The notes beneath the pieces were generated by a model. That model was not told where the DNA came from. It made no database searches and was given only the letters and a program-made list of their open reading frames with translations. Shown piece after piece: positions 17,427 to 26,878 of a DNA stretch of 64,000 nt. A program made the translations under genes and the position numbers. Origin of the DNA: Paracraurococcus lichenis (GTDB taxonomy: Bacteria > Pseudomonadota > Alphaproteobacteria > Acetobacterales > Acetobacteraceae); NCBI RefSeq assembly GCF_030657435.1, contig NZ_JAUTWS010000006.1:186001-250000 (forward strand). The letters are read 5' to 3'. Numbering within the stretch: the first letter of the stretch is position 1; every line of letters begins with the position of its first letter.

Positions 17427-19124
17427 TCAGGCGGCGCAGCGCACCAGCTTGCCGGGCAGGGCGCCGGTCGCTTCCCCTTTCCGGTAGGTGACGGCGCCGG
17501 CGACGATGGTCGCGTCGTAGCCGCGCGCCCTCTGCATCAGCCGCCGGCCGCCGCCGGGAAGGTCGTAGAGCATCCCCGGCCGCTCCAGTGCCAGCGCATC
17601 CCAGTCGATGACGTTGATGTCGGCGCGCAGCCCGGGCTTCAGCAGGCCGCGGTCGGGCAGCCCGGCGGCGCGGGCGGTGTCGCTGGTCTGGCGGCGGACG
17701 AGTTCCTCGACGGGGATGCCACGCTGCTTGCCCCAATAGGCCAGCACGAAGCTCGGGAAGCTGCCGTCGGAGATGAAGCCGACATGCGCGCCGCCGTCGG
17801 AGAGGCCGACGATGGTATTGGGGTGGCGCAGCAGCTCGGCGCTCGCGTCCAGCGTGTAGTCGGCATAGTTGGTCAGGGCGCAGAAGATGAAGCTGTTGCC
17901 GTCATCGGCCAGCAGCATGTCGTAGGCGACCTCCTCCGGCCTGCGGCCCTCGCGCGCCGCCTGGGCGGCGATGCTGCTCTCCTTCGGCGGCGTGTAGTCC
18001 GGCGGGTCGCCGAAGGGGAACATGCGCTCGAAGGAGAGGCGGGCGAGCAGCGGGAAATTGCTGCCCTTGAAGCGGTCCTCCGAGAGGATTCGGGCACGAA
18101 CCTCCGGGTCGCGCATGGCGGCGACGCGCTGGTCCAGCGGCAGGTGGGCGATCGCCTTGTAGGAGGGCGCGCCGCTGAAGGGGTTCTGGCTGCCGAGCAG
18201 GCCCATCAGGATGCCGATCGGCCGCGGCGGGAAGACCGGGCGGATCGCCACGCCCTCGCGCGCCGCCTGGTTGGAGAGGGCGAGCAGCTCCTTCCAGACC
18301 TCGGTGCGGTCGTGCCGCTGCGTCAGGGAGAAGACGGCGGGCCGGCCGCTGCGCTCGACCACGCGGCGGATCAGGCCGAACTCGGTCGCCGGGTCGGGCT
18401 GGTTGAAGTCGGAGACGAACTCCATGAAGCCCTTGCCGATGCCGCGCAGCCCGTCGGCGATGCCGGCCAGCTCCTCCTCCTGCGCCCGCAGCGTCGGGGT
18501 GAAGTCGCCCTTCAGGGTCTTGTGGCTGATGGTGCGGCTGGTCGAGAAGCCGAAGGCGCCGGCCTCGACCGCCTCGGCCACCAAGCGGCGCATCTCGGCG
18601 ATGTCGCCCTGGTTGGCGCTCTCGAGCGCCAGCGCCCGTTCGCCCATGACATAGACCCGCACGGCCGCGTGCGGGACGAGCGCGCAGATGTCGATGTCGC
18701 GCGGCTTCTGCTCCAGCACCGCCAGGTATTCGGCGAAGCTCTCCCAGCGGAAGTCGAGGCCCTGGGAGAGCACGGGGGCGGGGATGTCCTCGACGCCCTC
18801 CATCAGCTCGATCAGCTTCTCCTCGGTGCCCGGGCGGACCGGGGCGAAGCCGACGCCGCAATTGCCCATCACGGCGGTGGTGACGCCGTGGATGGCGGAG
18901 GGGGCGAGGTGGCTGTCCCACACCGCCTGGCCGTCGTAATGGGTGTGGATGTCGACGAAGCCGGGCGTGACGATGCGGCCGGTCGCGTCGATCTCCTCGG
19001 CGCCGCGCGGCAGGTCCTCGCCGACGGCCAGGATGCGCCCGTCCTGCACCGCCACATCCGCCCGCCGGGGCGGGGCGCCGCTGCCGTCGACGACGGTGCC
19101 GCCGCGGATGACGAGATCGGCCAT
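17427..19124 (-). CDS. N-acyl-D-amino-acid deacylase / D-aminoacylase family amidohydrolase
   Basis: A 565-residue metal-dependent amidohydrolase. It opens with [13 protein letters not shown], has the metal motif [13 protein letters not shown] near residues 61-73 and the conserved [21 protein letters not shown] around residue 195, and ends with [22 protein letters not shown], which carries the catalytic aspartate region. These are hallmarks of D-aminoacylases, which remove the acyl group from N-acyl-D-amino acids; some relatives act on dihydropyrimidine-like amides. The ATG at 19124 was taken as start because the conserved N-terminal strand begins immediately. It is co-directional with the MFS gene, ten bases apart. 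Confidence 0.88.
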   Translation of the reverse strand: MADLVIRGGTVVDGSGAPPRRADVAVQDGRILAVGEDLPRGAEEIDATGRIVTPGFVDIHTHYDGQAVWDSHLAPSAIHGVTTAVMGNCGVGFAPVRPGTEEKLIELMEGVEDIPAPVLSQGLDFRWESFAEYLAVLEQKPRDIDICALVPHAAVRVYVMGERALALESANQGDIAEMRRLVAEAVEAGAFGFSTSRTISHKTLKGDFTPTLRAQEEELAGIADGLRGIGKGFMEFVSDFNQPDPATEFGLIRRVVERSGRPAVFSLTQRHDRTEVWKELLALSNQAAREGVAIRPVFPPRPIGILMGLLGSQNPFSGAPSYKAIAHLPLDQRVAAMRDPEVRARILSEDRFKGSNFPLLARLSFERMFPFGDPPDYTPPKESSIAAQAAREGRRPEEVAYDMLLADDGNSFIFCALTNYADYTLDASAELLRHPNTIVGLSDGGAHVGFISDGSFPSFVLAYWGKQRGIPVEELVRRQTSDTARAAGLPDRGLLKPGLRADINVIDWDALALERPGMLYDLPGGGRRLMQRARGYDATIVAGAVTYRKGEATGALPGKLVRCAA

Positions 19125-19250
19125 GGTCCGTTTCCTTCTGCCCTTTGGATAGCAGGCTAGGGGTTTTCCCCGGCCGGGCCAAGCACCGTTCCCCTCCCGC
19201 CTCGGCGGGGGAGGGGCTATGCAGCCGGCAACCCGATCAGGAGGACCGCC

Positions 19251-20063
19251 ATGCCCGCCCTCGCCGCGCTCGACCACGCCTTCGAGACCCTGCTGGTGCA
19301 AGAGCCGGAGGAGCACATCCTGCAGGTCACCCTGAACCGGCCGGAGCGCGCCAATGCCTTCACGACCCAGATGGGCCGCGAACTGGTCGGGGTCTTCCAG
19401 GCGCTCGAGGCCGCGCCGGGCGCCTATCGCTGCGTGGTGCTGACCGGCGCCGGCGACCGCGCCTTCTGCGCCGGCGCCGACCTGAAGGAGCGCAACGGCA
19501 TGACCGACGCGCAGTTCAGCGAGCAGCATTACCTGTTCGAGCGCATGGCGCGGGCCGTGCTGGCCTGCCCGCCGCCGCTGCTGGGCGCCATCAACGGCGC
19601 GGCCTTCGCCGGCGGGCTGGAACTCGCCCTCTGCTGCGACTTCGCCTATGCGAGTGAGAGCGCGCGCTTCGCGCTGACCGAGGTGACGCTCGGCATCATG
19701 CCGGGCGCGGGCGGCACGCAGAACCTGCCGCGCACCATCGGGGAGCGGCGGGCGAAGGAGGTGATCCTGACCGGCCGGCCCTTCTCGGCGCAGGACGCCT
19801 ATGCCTGGGGCATGGTCAACCGCCTCTGCCCGCCGGGCGAGGTGCTGGGCGCGGTGCTGGAGACGGCGCGGACCATCGCGGCGAATGCGCCGCTCTCGGT
19901 CCGGCAGGCGAAGAAGTCCATCACCCAGGGCCTGCAGATGGACCGCGCCAGCGGCATGCTCTTCGAGATCGAGGCCTATTACCAGCTCATCCCGACCGAG
20001 GACCGTATGGAGGGCATCGCGGCCTTCAACGAGAAGCGGAAGCCGGCCTTCAAGGGACGCTAG
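19251..20063 (+). CDS. Enoyl-CoA hydratase/isomerase family protein
   Basis: A 270-residue crotonase-fold protein. The oxyanion-hole segments are FCAGADLKER near residue 80 and NGAAFAGGLELALCCDF near residue 115, and the conserved glutamate region is ALTEVTLGIMPGAGGTQNLPR near residues 141-162. Members hydrate or isomerise enoyl-CoA in fatty acid, amino acid or polyester metabolism. The ribosome site AGGAGGA lies just before the ATG. Nothing else in the neighbourhood fixes the pathway. Confidence 0.9.
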   Translation: MPALAALDHAFETLLVQEPEEHILQVTLNRPERANAFTTQMGRELVGVFQALEAAPGAYRCVVLTGAGDRAFCAGADLKERNGMTDAQFSEQHYLFERMARAVLACPPPLLGAINGAAFAGGLELALCCDFAYASESARFALTEVTLGIMPGAGGTQNLPRTIGERRAKEVILTGRPFSAQDAYAWGMVNRLCPPGEVLGAVLETARTIAANAPLSVRQAKKSITQGLQMDRASGMLFEIEAYYQLIPTEDRMEGIAAFNEKRKPAFKGR

Positions 20064-20071
20064 GTCGGCGC

Positions 20072-20314
20072 CTACCGGACGCCCCCGCCGCCGCCGCCCG
20101 AGCCCTGGGACGCCGCCAGCAACTGCCCCGTGCAGGTGTTCCGCGTGTAGGGCTTGTTGTTGATGTAGACGAGCTCCTCCCGGCACCACGGCGCCAGGTA
20201 GCTGTTGGTGGAGTAGCCGCGCTGGTTGCCCGCCGCGGCGGGCGGGGCGCCGGCGGCGGCCGTGATGGCGATGAGGGCGGCGGCCGGCAGGGCGCGGCGG
20301 AGCAGGATCGGCAT
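20072..20314 (-). CDS. Small exported hypothetical protein
   Basis: An 80-residue protein with a convincing signal peptide (ILLRRALPAAALIAITAAAG, cleavage near AAAGNQ). The mature part has two cysteines (APWCREELVYINNKP and RNTCTGQLL) that could form a disulfide, and a glycine-rich tail. A GGAGACCC ribosome site precedes the ATG. No family is recognised. It is probably periplasmic. Its stop lies eight bases from the convergent enoyl-CoA hydratase stop. Confidence 0.65.
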   Translation of the reverse strand: MPILLRRALPAAALIAITAAAGAPPAAAGNQRGYSTNSYLAPWCREELVYINNKPYTRNTCTGQLLAASQGSGGGGGGVR

Positions 20315-20393
20315 GGGCGGGTCTCCTTCCTCGGCGTCTGACGCCGGGGAGGATGCGGCCCCTGGATGCGGCCCGCTGTAGGCCGCGCCACGA

Positions 20394-20930
20394 TCACCCC
20401 TTCTGCAGCCGGGCGACCTTCAGGGTGGAGAGGTCGTAGCCATTGGCCCGGGCGATGCCGAGCGCCTTGTCGAGTTCGGCCGGATCCAGCTTCGGCGTCC
20501 GCGACAGCACCCAGAGCCAGCGCCGGGACGGTTCCCCCACCACCGCCCAGCGGTAGTCCGGGTCGAGGCCGATGACCCAGTAATTGCCGAAGAAAGGCCA
20601 GAAGAAGCTGACGCGCAGCCGGGCATTGTGGCTGCCCTCCACCGCATAGGCCTGGCCCTCCGCCTGGCGCGGCCGGTCGCCGTCCAGCACGTTCAGGCAG
20701 CGGTTCACCACGCCGATGCGGCCATCGGGCCGCAGGGTGTAGGTGGCGGTGACGTCCTCGCAGGAGACGGAGGAGGAATCCTGCGCCCACATCGGCAGCC
20801 GCGCCACCTCGAGCCAGGTGCCGAGGTAGCGCTGCACCTCCACGCCGGCGACCGGCTGCGGCGTGGTCGCGTCCGGCTGGCTGACGCAGCCCGCCAGCAG
20901 CAGGGCGGCGGCGAGGGCGAAACCTCTCAT
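20394..20930 (-). CDS. Bacterial lipocalin (Blc-like lipoprotein)
   Basis: A 178-residue outer-membrane lipocalin. The lipobox is LLLAGC with the acylated cysteine near residue 15, followed by the lipocalin GxW motif in RYLGTWLEVARLPMW. RVSFFWPFFGNYWVIGLDPDYRWAVVGEPSRRWLWVLSRTP is the typical second half of Blc. Blc proteins bind lysophospholipids and other lipids and protect the envelope. The ATG overlaps the polysaccharide deacetylase stop as ATGA, so the two are translationally coupled. Confidence 0.92.
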   Translation of the reverse strand: MRGFALAAALLLAGCVSQPDATTPQPVAGVEVQRYLGTWLEVARLPMWAQDSSSVSCEDVTATYTLRPDGRIGVVNRCLNVLDGDRPRQAEGQAYAVEGSHNARLRVSFFWPFFGNYWVIGLDPDYRWAVVGEPSRRWLWVLSRTPKLDPAELDKALGIARANGYDLSTLKVARLQKG

Positions 20931-21865
20931 GGCACCATTCCTTCCGGCAGCCCGCCGACATGGTCGAGGATGGCACCGGCGGTGGTGATCCATACCTCTT
21001 CCCGCCGCGCCGCTATGGCGGCCAGCGCCCCGCGCAGCGCCCTGAGACGGTAGGGCTGGCCGATGATGTAGGGATGCAGCGCGATGCCCATCACCTGGGG
21101 GATGGCGTCGCGCGCCACCTGCTCCAGCCGCTCCTCGAAATCCGCCAGGACCATGGCGGCGAACTGCTCCGCCCCGTCCTTGCGGGCGATGACCGCGGGG
21201 ATGTCGTTGACCTCCTGCGGATAGGGGATGGCCAGCAGCCGCCCGGCGCGGGTCGCCATCCAGACGGGCTGGTCGTCCATGCACCAGTTGAGGGTGTAGC
21301 CATAGCCGGCCTCGGCCAACAGGTCCGGCGTCGTCCGGCTCTCGGCGATCCAGGGGGAGAGCCAGCCGCGCGGCGGCTTGCCCTCGTGCCGCGCGATCGC
21401 CGCCGTGCTCTCCTCGATCAGCGCGCGCTCGCCGGCCTCGTCCAACAGGCTCTGCCGCTCGGAGTTGGTGCGGCCATGGCCGGCGATCTCGTCGCCGCGG
21501 GCACGGTGCGCCGCGACCAGTTGCGGCGCGTAGTCGTAGAGGGCGCTGTTCAGCAGCACCGTCGCCGGCAGGCGCAGCGCATCCAGCAGTTCCAGCAGCC
21601 GCCAGGCGCCGACGCGGTTGCCGTAGTCCCGCCAGGCATAGTTCAGGACGTCCGGCTGCGGGCCGCCCCCACTGTTCGCACCGGGGGCGAGCTCCGCCCC
21701 CAGCCCCTCGCCATAGGCGAAATGCTCCAGGTTCACGCCCAGATAGACCGCCAGCTTCGCCCCGCCGGGCCAGGCATAGCGCGGCCGCTCGGGCCAGGGG
21801 TGGTAGGCGTAGCGGCCATGGTTCGGCAGCATCGGCGGCAGGGCTCCGGAACGGTGCGGTTGCAT
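20927..21865 (-). CDS. Polysaccharide deacetylase family protein
   Basis: A 312-residue NodB-fold protein without a clear signal peptide. It has YGNRVGAWRLLELLDALRLPATVLLNS, GDEIAGHGRTNSERQ with the metal histidine, RGWLSPWIAESRTT and the late histidine in IALHPYIIGQPYR. This set is closest to the cytoplasmic PuuE/allantoinase-like branch that hydrolyses cyclic amides, rather than cell-wall deacetylases. The substrate is unresolved. It heads a two-gene unit with the lipocalin and is divergent from cydD across 71 bases. Confidence 0.83.
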   Translation of the reverse strand: MQPHRSGALPPMLPNHGRYAYHPWPERPRYAWPGGAKLAVYLGVNLEHFAYGEGLGAELAPGANSGGGPQPDVLNYAWRDYGNRVGAWRLLELLDALRLPATVLLNSALYDYAPQLVAAHRARGDEIAGHGRTNSERQSLLDEAGERALIEESTAAIARHEGKPPRGWLSPWIAESRTTPDLLAEAGYGYTLNWCMDDQPVWMATRAGRLLAIPYPQEVNDIPAVIARKDGAEQFAAMVLADFEERLEQVARDAIPQVMGIALHPYIIGQPYRLRALRGALAAIAARREEVWITTAGAILDHVGGLPEGMVP

Positions 21866-21936
21866 GTGACCGCGGTTTCAGCCCGCGGCAAGCCGGGCCG
21901 CGTGACGCGCCCCCATCCGCCGGCTTAGAAAGCACC

Positions 21937-23613
21937 ATGGACTCTCATTCGGCCGGCCGGGACCGCGCGGCCCGGGCGCTGCTGCGCCTTGAATCCCGCG
22001 CCCTGCGGCGGCAGGTGGTGCTGCCGATCCTGCTGGGCCTCGCCGCCCTCTGCGTGACGCTGGCCGGCGCCTGGCTGGTGGCGCGGCTGCTCGCCGCGTT
22101 GCTCGGCCATGGCGGGGCCGGCTGGCCGCACCTCGCGGCCGCCGCCGCCTTCGCCCTGCTCGGCGCCGCCCTCGCGCTCGCCCAGGAACGCGCCCAGCTC
22201 GCGGCCGGGGAGGCGGCGCGGGCGCGGCTGCGCGATGCCGCCTTCACCCGGCTGCTCGAGCTCGGCCCGGCCGACCCCTCCGGCATCGGAGAGCGCGCCT
22301 CCCTGGTCGTCGACCGGGTGGAGGCGCTGGACGGCTACTTCGCCCGCTGGATCCCGGCCGCGGCGCTGGCGATGGCCGGGCCGCCGCTGGTCTGCCTCGC
22401 CGTTGCCTGGGCCGATCCCGGCAGCGGCGTGGTGCTGGGCATCGCCGGGCTGCTCTACCCCGTCGCCATGGCCCTGACCGGCATCGGCGCCGCCCAGGCC
22501 AGCCGGCGGCAATTCGAGGCGCTGGGGCGCCTCTCCGGCCGCTTCCTCGACCGCATGCGCGGCTTGCCGACGCTCGTGCTGTTCAACCGACAGGAGGCCG
22601 AGGCCGAGGCGCTGGGCAGCGCGGCGACCGAGTTGCGCCGGCACACCATGAAGGTGCTGCGGGTCGCGTTCCTGTCGGGCACGGCGCTGGAACTGCTCTC
22701 GGCCGGCGTGCTGGCCTGCCTCGCCTGGCGGCACCGGGACCTGCTCTCGGGCGGCGGCGACCCGACCGCCGCGGTCTTCTCCCTGTTGCTGGTGCCGGCC
22801 TTCTTCGCGCCGCTCCGCGCCTTCGCCGCCGCCTACCAGGACCGCCTGCACGCCGCCGGCGCGGCCTCCGCCCTGGCGCCGCTGCTGGCCGAGCCGTCGG
22901 CGCCCGGCCTGCTGCTGGAGGAGATGCCGCCGCGGGTGGTCGTCACCTTCACCGATGTCCGGCTGTCCTACGACCCGGCGCGGCCGCCGGCGCTCGACGG
23001 CCTCTCCTTCCGCGCCAATGCCGGGGAGACGCTGGTGCTGGCCGGGCCCTCGGGCGCCGGGAAATCCTCCGTGCTACGCATCCTGATGGGCTTCGTGCGG
23101 CCGGAGGCGGGGCGGGTCGCGATCAACGGCCAGGACGCCATGGCGCTGCGGCCGGCCGAGCTGCGGCGGCTCAGTGCCTATGTCGGCCAGAAGCCGCACC
23201 TGTTCCGCGCCACGTTGCGGGAGAATATCCGCTTCGCCCGGCCGGAGGCGACGCCGGAGCAGGTCGAGGCCGCGGCCCGCGCCGCGCATGTCCTGGACTT
23301 CGCCGAGGCGCTGCCGCAGGGCCTCGACACGCTGGTGGGCGAGGGGGGCTGGGGCCTCTCCGGCGGCCAGGCGCAGCGGGTGGCGCTGGCCCGCGCCTTC
23401 CTGCGCGACGCGCCGCTCGTGCTGCTGGACGAACCGACCGCGCATCTCGACCCCGGGACGGAGAGCCTGGTGATCGAGAGCCTGCAACGCCTCTGCCTCG
23501 GCCGCACCGCCATCATCGCCAGCCACAGCGGCGCGCGGGCGCGGCTGGGACGGGTGCTGGAGATCGAGGCCGGGCGCGTGGCCGGGGCGCCGCGGGTGGG
23601 GGCGGCGGGATGA
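21937..23613 (+). CDS. cydD: Thiol reductant ABC exporter subunit CydD
   Basis: A 558-residue fused ABC exporter half: six membrane spans in residues 25-320, then an ATPase with Walker A LAGPSGAGKSS near residue 368, signature LSGGQAQRVALARAF and Walker B VLLDEPTAHLDP. The RQxxAEA-type loop FNRQEAEAEALGSA and the short substrate domain match CydD. With CydC it exports glutathione and cysteine to the periplasm, needed for cytochrome bd and c-type cytochrome assembly. The window has no cydAB. The downstream neighbour encodes a cytochrome c, which fits that need, but no functional link is shown. Confidence 0.9.
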   Translation: MDSHSAGRDRAARALLRLESRALRRQVVLPILLGLAALCVTLAGAWLVARLLAALLGHGGAGWPHLAAAAAFALLGAALALAQERAQLAAGEAARARLRDAAFTRLLELGPADPSGIGERASLVVDRVEALDGYFARWIPAAALAMAGPPLVCLAVAWADPGSGVVLGIAGLLYPVAMALTGIGAAQASRRQFEALGRLSGRFLDRMRGLPTLVLFNRQEAEAEALGSAATELRRHTMKVLRVAFLSGTALELLSAGVLACLAWRHRDLLSGGGDPTAAVFSLLLVPAFFAPLRAFAAAYQDRLHAAGAASALAPLLAEPSAPGLLLEEMPPRVVVTFTDVRLSYDPARPPALDGLSFRANAGETLVLAGPSGAGKSSVLRILMGFVRPEAGRVAINGQDAMALRPAELRRLSAYVGQKPHLFRATLRENIRFARPEATPEQVEAAARAAHVLDFAEALPQGLDTLVGEGGWGLSGGQAQRVALARAFLRDAPLVLLDEPTAHLDPGTESLVIESLQRLCLGRTAIIASHSGARARLGRVLEIEAGRVAGAPRVGAAG

Positions 23614-23658
23614 TGCGCGGCTCGTCTCTTCCTCGGCGTGCGGCAGGACGGCCATCCC

Positions 23659-25305
23659 ATGCTGCGTGACCTTGGCCGCGTCCTCTCCCTCTGGCGCGCC
23701 CAGGCCGGCTGGCTCGTCCTCGGCATCGCCGTCTCGGCCGGCTCGACCCTCCTCGGCATGGCGCTGCTGGCGCTGGCAGGCCAGGGCATCGCCGCCGCAC
23801 TGGGCGGCGCCGCGCTCGGCGGCGGGCTGGCCTTCCTGCTGCTCCGCCCACTGGTCCTGCTGCGCCCCGCCGCCCGCTGGACCGAGCGCATGGTCACCCA
23901 CGCCGCCACCTTCCGGGCGCTCGCCGATACCCGCATCTGGTTCTTCCGTCGCCTGGCCGAGCGCCTGCCCGCCGGCATCGGCCTCGGCCGCTCGGGCGAC
24001 CTGCTGGGGCGGTTGGTCTCGGACGTGGATGCGCTGGACGGGCTCTACCTGCGCGCCATGGTCCCGGCGCTCTCGGCGCTGGCCGTGGTCGCCGTGGCGG
24101 CCGCGCTGCTGGCCGGCGCGCCGCTGCTGGCCGCCGCCGTCGCCCTGCCGCTCGCTGTCGCGCTGCTGCTGCCGCTGCTCCTCGCCCCCGGCGCGGCGCG
24201 GTCGGCATCGCGCGCCGCGACCGCGCAGGGAAGGCTGCGCGCCGCCGCCATCGACCCGCTGCTCGGCGTCGAGGACGTGCTGGCGGCGAATGCCGAGGCG
24301 GCCGCGCGCGATGCCCTGGCCCGCGACGGCGAGGCCCTGGCGCGGGCCCAGCGCGGCCTTGGTCTGCGCGCGGCCTGGGCGGGCGCGACCGGGACGCTGC
24401 TGGTGCAGGTGGCACTGCTCGGCGCACTCGCCTGGGGGCTGGCGACGGGCGCCGGCGGCGCGGCGCTGGCCGTGCTCGGCCTCTTCCTCGCCGTCGCCGC
24501 CGCGGAATCCCTCGGCCTGCTGCCGCGCGCCGGCATCGCGCTGGCCGGCGCCGCCGCCGGCGCGCGGCGGCTCTTCGAACTCGCCGATGCCCCGCCGCCG
24601 GTCGCCGAGCCCGCCCAGCCCGCCGGGGAACCGGCCGGCCACGCCATCCGCGTCGAGGGGCTTCGTTTCGCCTGGAGCGCGGACCGCGCCCCGGTCTTCG
24701 AGGATCTCGATCTCGACATCCCGGAAGGCACGCGGCTGGCGCTGCTCGGTCCCTCCGGCATCGGCAAGTCGAGCTTCGCCGCGCTGCTGCTGAAGCTGGC
24801 CGCGCCGCAGGCCGGCCGGATCACCCTCGGCGGCGTGGACATCGCCGACCTCCCGGCCGAGGTGCTGCGCCGGCGCATCGCCTGCCTGACGCAGGATGCG
24901 CGGCTCTTCGACGACAGCATCGCCGCCAACCTGCGCATCGCCGCGCCGCGCGCGCCCGAGGCCGCGCTCTGGCGGGCGCTGGACCGCGCCGGGATCGGCG
25001 AGCTGGTGCGCGCCTTGCCGGAAGGTCTCGAGACCCGCTGCGGCGAGGGCGGCGCGCGCTTCTCCGGCGGGCAGGCGCGGCGGCTCGCACTGGCCCGCGT
25101 GCTGCTCTCGGCCGCGCCGGTGCTGGTGCTGGACGAACCGACGGCCGGGCTGGATGCCGAGACCGAGCGCGCCTTTCTCGAGACGCTGGAGCAGGTGACG
25201 CCGGGTCGCACGGTGATCCTGATCACGCACCGGCTGGTCGGGGTGGAGAAGCCGACGCGCATCTTGCGGTTGGCGGGCGGGCGGGCGCTGCCGGCCGCCG
25301 GCTGA
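23659..25305 (+). CDS. cydC: Thiol reductant ABC exporter subunit CydC
   Basis: A 548-residue ABC exporter half and partner of CydD. The transmembrane part starts MLRDLGRVLSLWRAQAGW, and GLGRSGDLLGRLVSDVDALDGLYLR is the classic CydC motif. The ATPase has LLGPSGIGKSSFA, FSGGQARRLALARVLL and VLVLDEPTAGLD. The ATG at 23659 has AGGA about nine bases upstream; a GTG at 23638 in frame is a less likely start. The gene lies 45 bases after cydD. A short GC hairpin follows the stop. Confidence 0.9.
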   Translation: MLRDLGRVLSLWRAQAGWLVLGIAVSAGSTLLGMALLALAGQGIAAALGGAALGGGLAFLLLRPLVLLRPAARWTERMVTHAATFRALADTRIWFFRRLAERLPAGIGLGRSGDLLGRLVSDVDALDGLYLRAMVPALSALAVVAVAAALLAGAPLLAAAVALPLAVALLLPLLLAPGAARSASRAATAQGRLRAAAIDPLLGVEDVLAANAEAAARDALARDGEALARAQRGLGLRAAWAGATGTLLVQVALLGALAWGLATGAGGAALAVLGLFLAVAAAESLGLLPRAGIALAGAAAGARRLFELADAPPPVAEPAQPAGEPAGHAIRVEGLRFAWSADRAPVFEDLDLDIPEGTRLALLGPSGIGKSSFAALLLKLAAPQAGRITLGGVDIADLPAEVLRRRIACLTQDARLFDDSIAANLRIAAPRAPEAALWRALDRAGIGELVRALPEGLETRCGEGGARFSGGQARRLALARVLLSAAPVLVLDEPTAGLDAETERAFLETLEQVTPGRTVILITHRLVGVEKPTRILRLAGGRALPAAG

Positions 25306-25313
25306 GTCTGTGC

Positions 25314-25330
25314 GCCCGCGCATAGCGGGC
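25314..25330 (+). terminator. Hairpin after cydC
   Basis: GCCCGC at 25314-25319 pairs perfectly with GCGGGC at 25325-25330 across a five-base loop, nine bases after the cydC stop. There is no T-run, so it may be a weak terminator or a 3' stabilising stem. Confidence 0.4.
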
Positions 25331-25343
25331 ACGCACGGCGTCG

Positions 25344-25372
25344 TTGGAATGTCCCCGCATCGACCCTCATAC
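25344..25372 (+). promoter_or_regulatory. Candidate promoter of the cytochrome c / dehydrogenase operon
   Basis: TTGGAA at 25344-25349 and TCATAC at 25367-25372 are separated by 17 bases. Each hexamer matches the sigma-70 consensus at four of six positions. Transcription would start near 25379, about 23 bases before the GTG start. Tentative. Confidence 0.35.
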
Positions 25373-25401
25373 TTCCGCCATGGCGCGGGAGGAGGCTTGC
25401 G

Positions 25402-25743
25402 GTGACGGGAGCGGGACGCCTCGCAGACAATCGGACGCCCGCCGCACTGGCCATGCTGGCCCTGCTGGCGGCGGGGGCGCCTGCCTCGGCGCAGGATGCG
25501 GTGCAGGACATGGCCAAGTCCTGCTTCACCTGCCACGGGCCGCTCGGCGTCTCCACCTCGCCCCTCATCCCCATCATCGCCGGGCAGAACGCGCGATATC
25601 TCTCCGGCGCCATGAAGGCCTATCGCGACGGGCTGCGCGGCGGCGACCCGTCCAAGATGATGGTCGAGCCGATGCGGGGGATGACGGACGCGGCCGCCGA
25701 GGCGCTCGCCGCCTTCTTCGCCGGGGTGAAAGGAGCACGATGA
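25402..25743 (+). CDS. Periplasmic mono-heme cytochrome c
   Basis: A 113-residue class I cytochrome with a signal sequence ending ASAQ near residue 31. One heme-binding motif, C41-F-T-C44-H45, is present, and methionines in SKMMVEPMRGM can supply the axial ligand. The length and spacing match the cytochrome c-553/subunit type. It starts with GTG after a GGAGGAGG site. Its stop overlaps the next start as ATGA, and it heads a four-gene coupled unit ending with a GMC flavoprotein. It is likely the electron acceptor of that dehydrogenase. Confidence 0.85.
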   Translation: MTGAGRLADNRTPAALAMLALLAAGAPASAQDAVQDMAKSCFTCHGPLGVSTSPLIPIIAGQNARYLSGAMKAYRDGLRGGDPSKMMVEPMRGMTDAAAEALAAFFAGVKGAR

Positions 25744-26432
25744 TGCGCGGGCTGCGACCGGTTCTCCTCCTCTCCGCCCTGCTCCTCGCCACGCCACTGC
25801 GCGCCGAGACCCTCGCCCTCGACACCGAGGCGGGGTCGGAGCGGCTGCTGCAGGCCGGGGTCGGCCCGCAGGGCTTCGGCCTGATGGCGCATCTCGAGAC
25901 CGAGATGTACCTGACCTTCTGCGGGCCCGCCGCGCTCGCCACCGCCTTGAACTCGCTCGGCATCCGCGATCCCTCGCCGCCGGAATTCTACCCCTATCAC
26001 CGCGTCACCCAGGCCTCGGTCTTCACGCCCAAGAATCTGGCGGTGAAGAGCCTGGCGCAGGTGCAGGGCGCGGGCATGACGCTCGAGCAGCTCCTCGACT
26101 TCGCGCACAACCTCGGCGCGGAGGCGAAGGCGCTGCATGGCGACGTGCTGACCGAGGCGGATCTCCGCGGCCTGCTGCAGCGCGCGCAGGCCGACAGCAG
26201 GCAGCGCGTCATCGCCAACTACTCGCGGCGCGCGATCGGGCAGGAGGGGGAGGGGCATTTCTCCCCCATCGGCGCCTTCGACGCGGCGAGCGACAGCGTG
26301 CTGATCCTCGACGTCGCCCGCTACAAGTATCCGCCGGTCTGGGTGCCGGTGCCGGAGCTGCTGCAGGCCATGCAGACGGTGGACACCGATGCCGGCAAGG
26401 CGCGCGGCCTGCTGCTGCTGACGGTGCCGTGA
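25740..26432 (+). CDS. Phytochelatin synthase-like exported cysteine protease
   Basis: A 230-residue protein with a signal peptide (MMRGLRPVLLLSALLLATPL, then RAE). The papain-like triad of phytochelatin synthases is visible: C61 in TFCGPAALATALNS, H173 in GHFSPIGAF and D191 in LDVARYKYPPVW. From memory, the His-Asp spacing of 18 and the Cys-His spacing of 112 closely match the cyanobacterial enzyme. Bacterial members of this length usually hydrolyse glutathione to gamma-Glu-Cys and make little phytochelatin. Location is presumably periplasmic. It is coupled by four-base overlaps to a cytochrome c gene upstream and a dehydrogenase small subunit downstream, a context I would not expect for a metal-detoxification enzyme. 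Confidence 0.85.
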   Translation: MMRGLRPVLLLSALLLATPLRAETLALDTEAGSERLLQAGVGPQGFGLMAHLETEMYLTFCGPAALATALNSLGIRDPSPPEFYPYHRVTQASVFTPKNLAVKSLAQVQGAGMTLEQLLDFAHNLGAEAKALHGDVLTEADLRGLLQRAQADSRQRVIANYSRRAIGQEGEGHFSPIGAFDAASDSVLILDVARYKYPPVWVPVPELLQAMQTVDTDAGKARGLLLLTVP

Positions 26433-26878
26433 TGCGCCGCCGCGACCTGCTGGCCGGCGCCGCGGCCGCGCCCGCCGCGACGCTGGCCCGGCCGGCCGGC
26501 GCGGCGCCGCTCGGCGCGCCGGCACCCGTCTCCGACGATCCCTTCCTGCGCGCCGCCTTCGCCTTGGCCGGCGGCGGCGAAGTGCCGGACTTCGTCCTGG
26601 CCAATGCACGCCGGATGATCGAGACGCAGTTCGGCTTCGGCAGCATCGACGCGCTGGTCAAGGCGGTCGCGGCCTGGCGCCCGGGCGAACCGCTGCCGCG
26701 CGCAATCGAGCCGATCGCGCAGCGGCTGCTCGTCATCCTCTATACCGGGGAGACGGACGGCCCCGACCCGCGGACGCGCGCTGGCCATTATCCATGGGCG
26801 CTCGCCTGGCAGCAGCTCGGCTTCGCCAAGGCGCCGGGCATCTGCGGCCCCGGCTTCGGACAGTGGAACCGGACATGA
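26429..26878 (+). CDS. Tat-exported small subunit of an FAD-dependent sugar dehydrogenase (FdhS/GdhS-like)
   Basis: A 149-residue protein with a twin-arginine leader (MRRRDLLAGAAAAPAAT...GAA). The mature part has FGSIDALVKAVAAWRPG and an end with HYPWALAWQQLGFAKAPGICGPGFGQW, the recognisable tail of the small gamma subunits of membrane glucose, fructose or sorbitol dehydrogenases. These chaperone the flavoprotein through the Tat system and stay bound. Either GTG at 26429 (GTGA overlap) or ATG at 26432 could start it. The downstream gene starts at its stop codon as ATGA. Confidence 0.8.
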   Translation: MMRRRDLLAGAAAAPAATLARPAGAAPLGAPAPVSDDPFLRAAFALAGGGEVPDFVLANARRMIETQFGFGSIDALVKAVAAWRPGEPLPRAIEPIAQRLLVILYTGETDGPDPRTRAGHYPWALAWQQLGFAKAPGICGPGFGQWNRT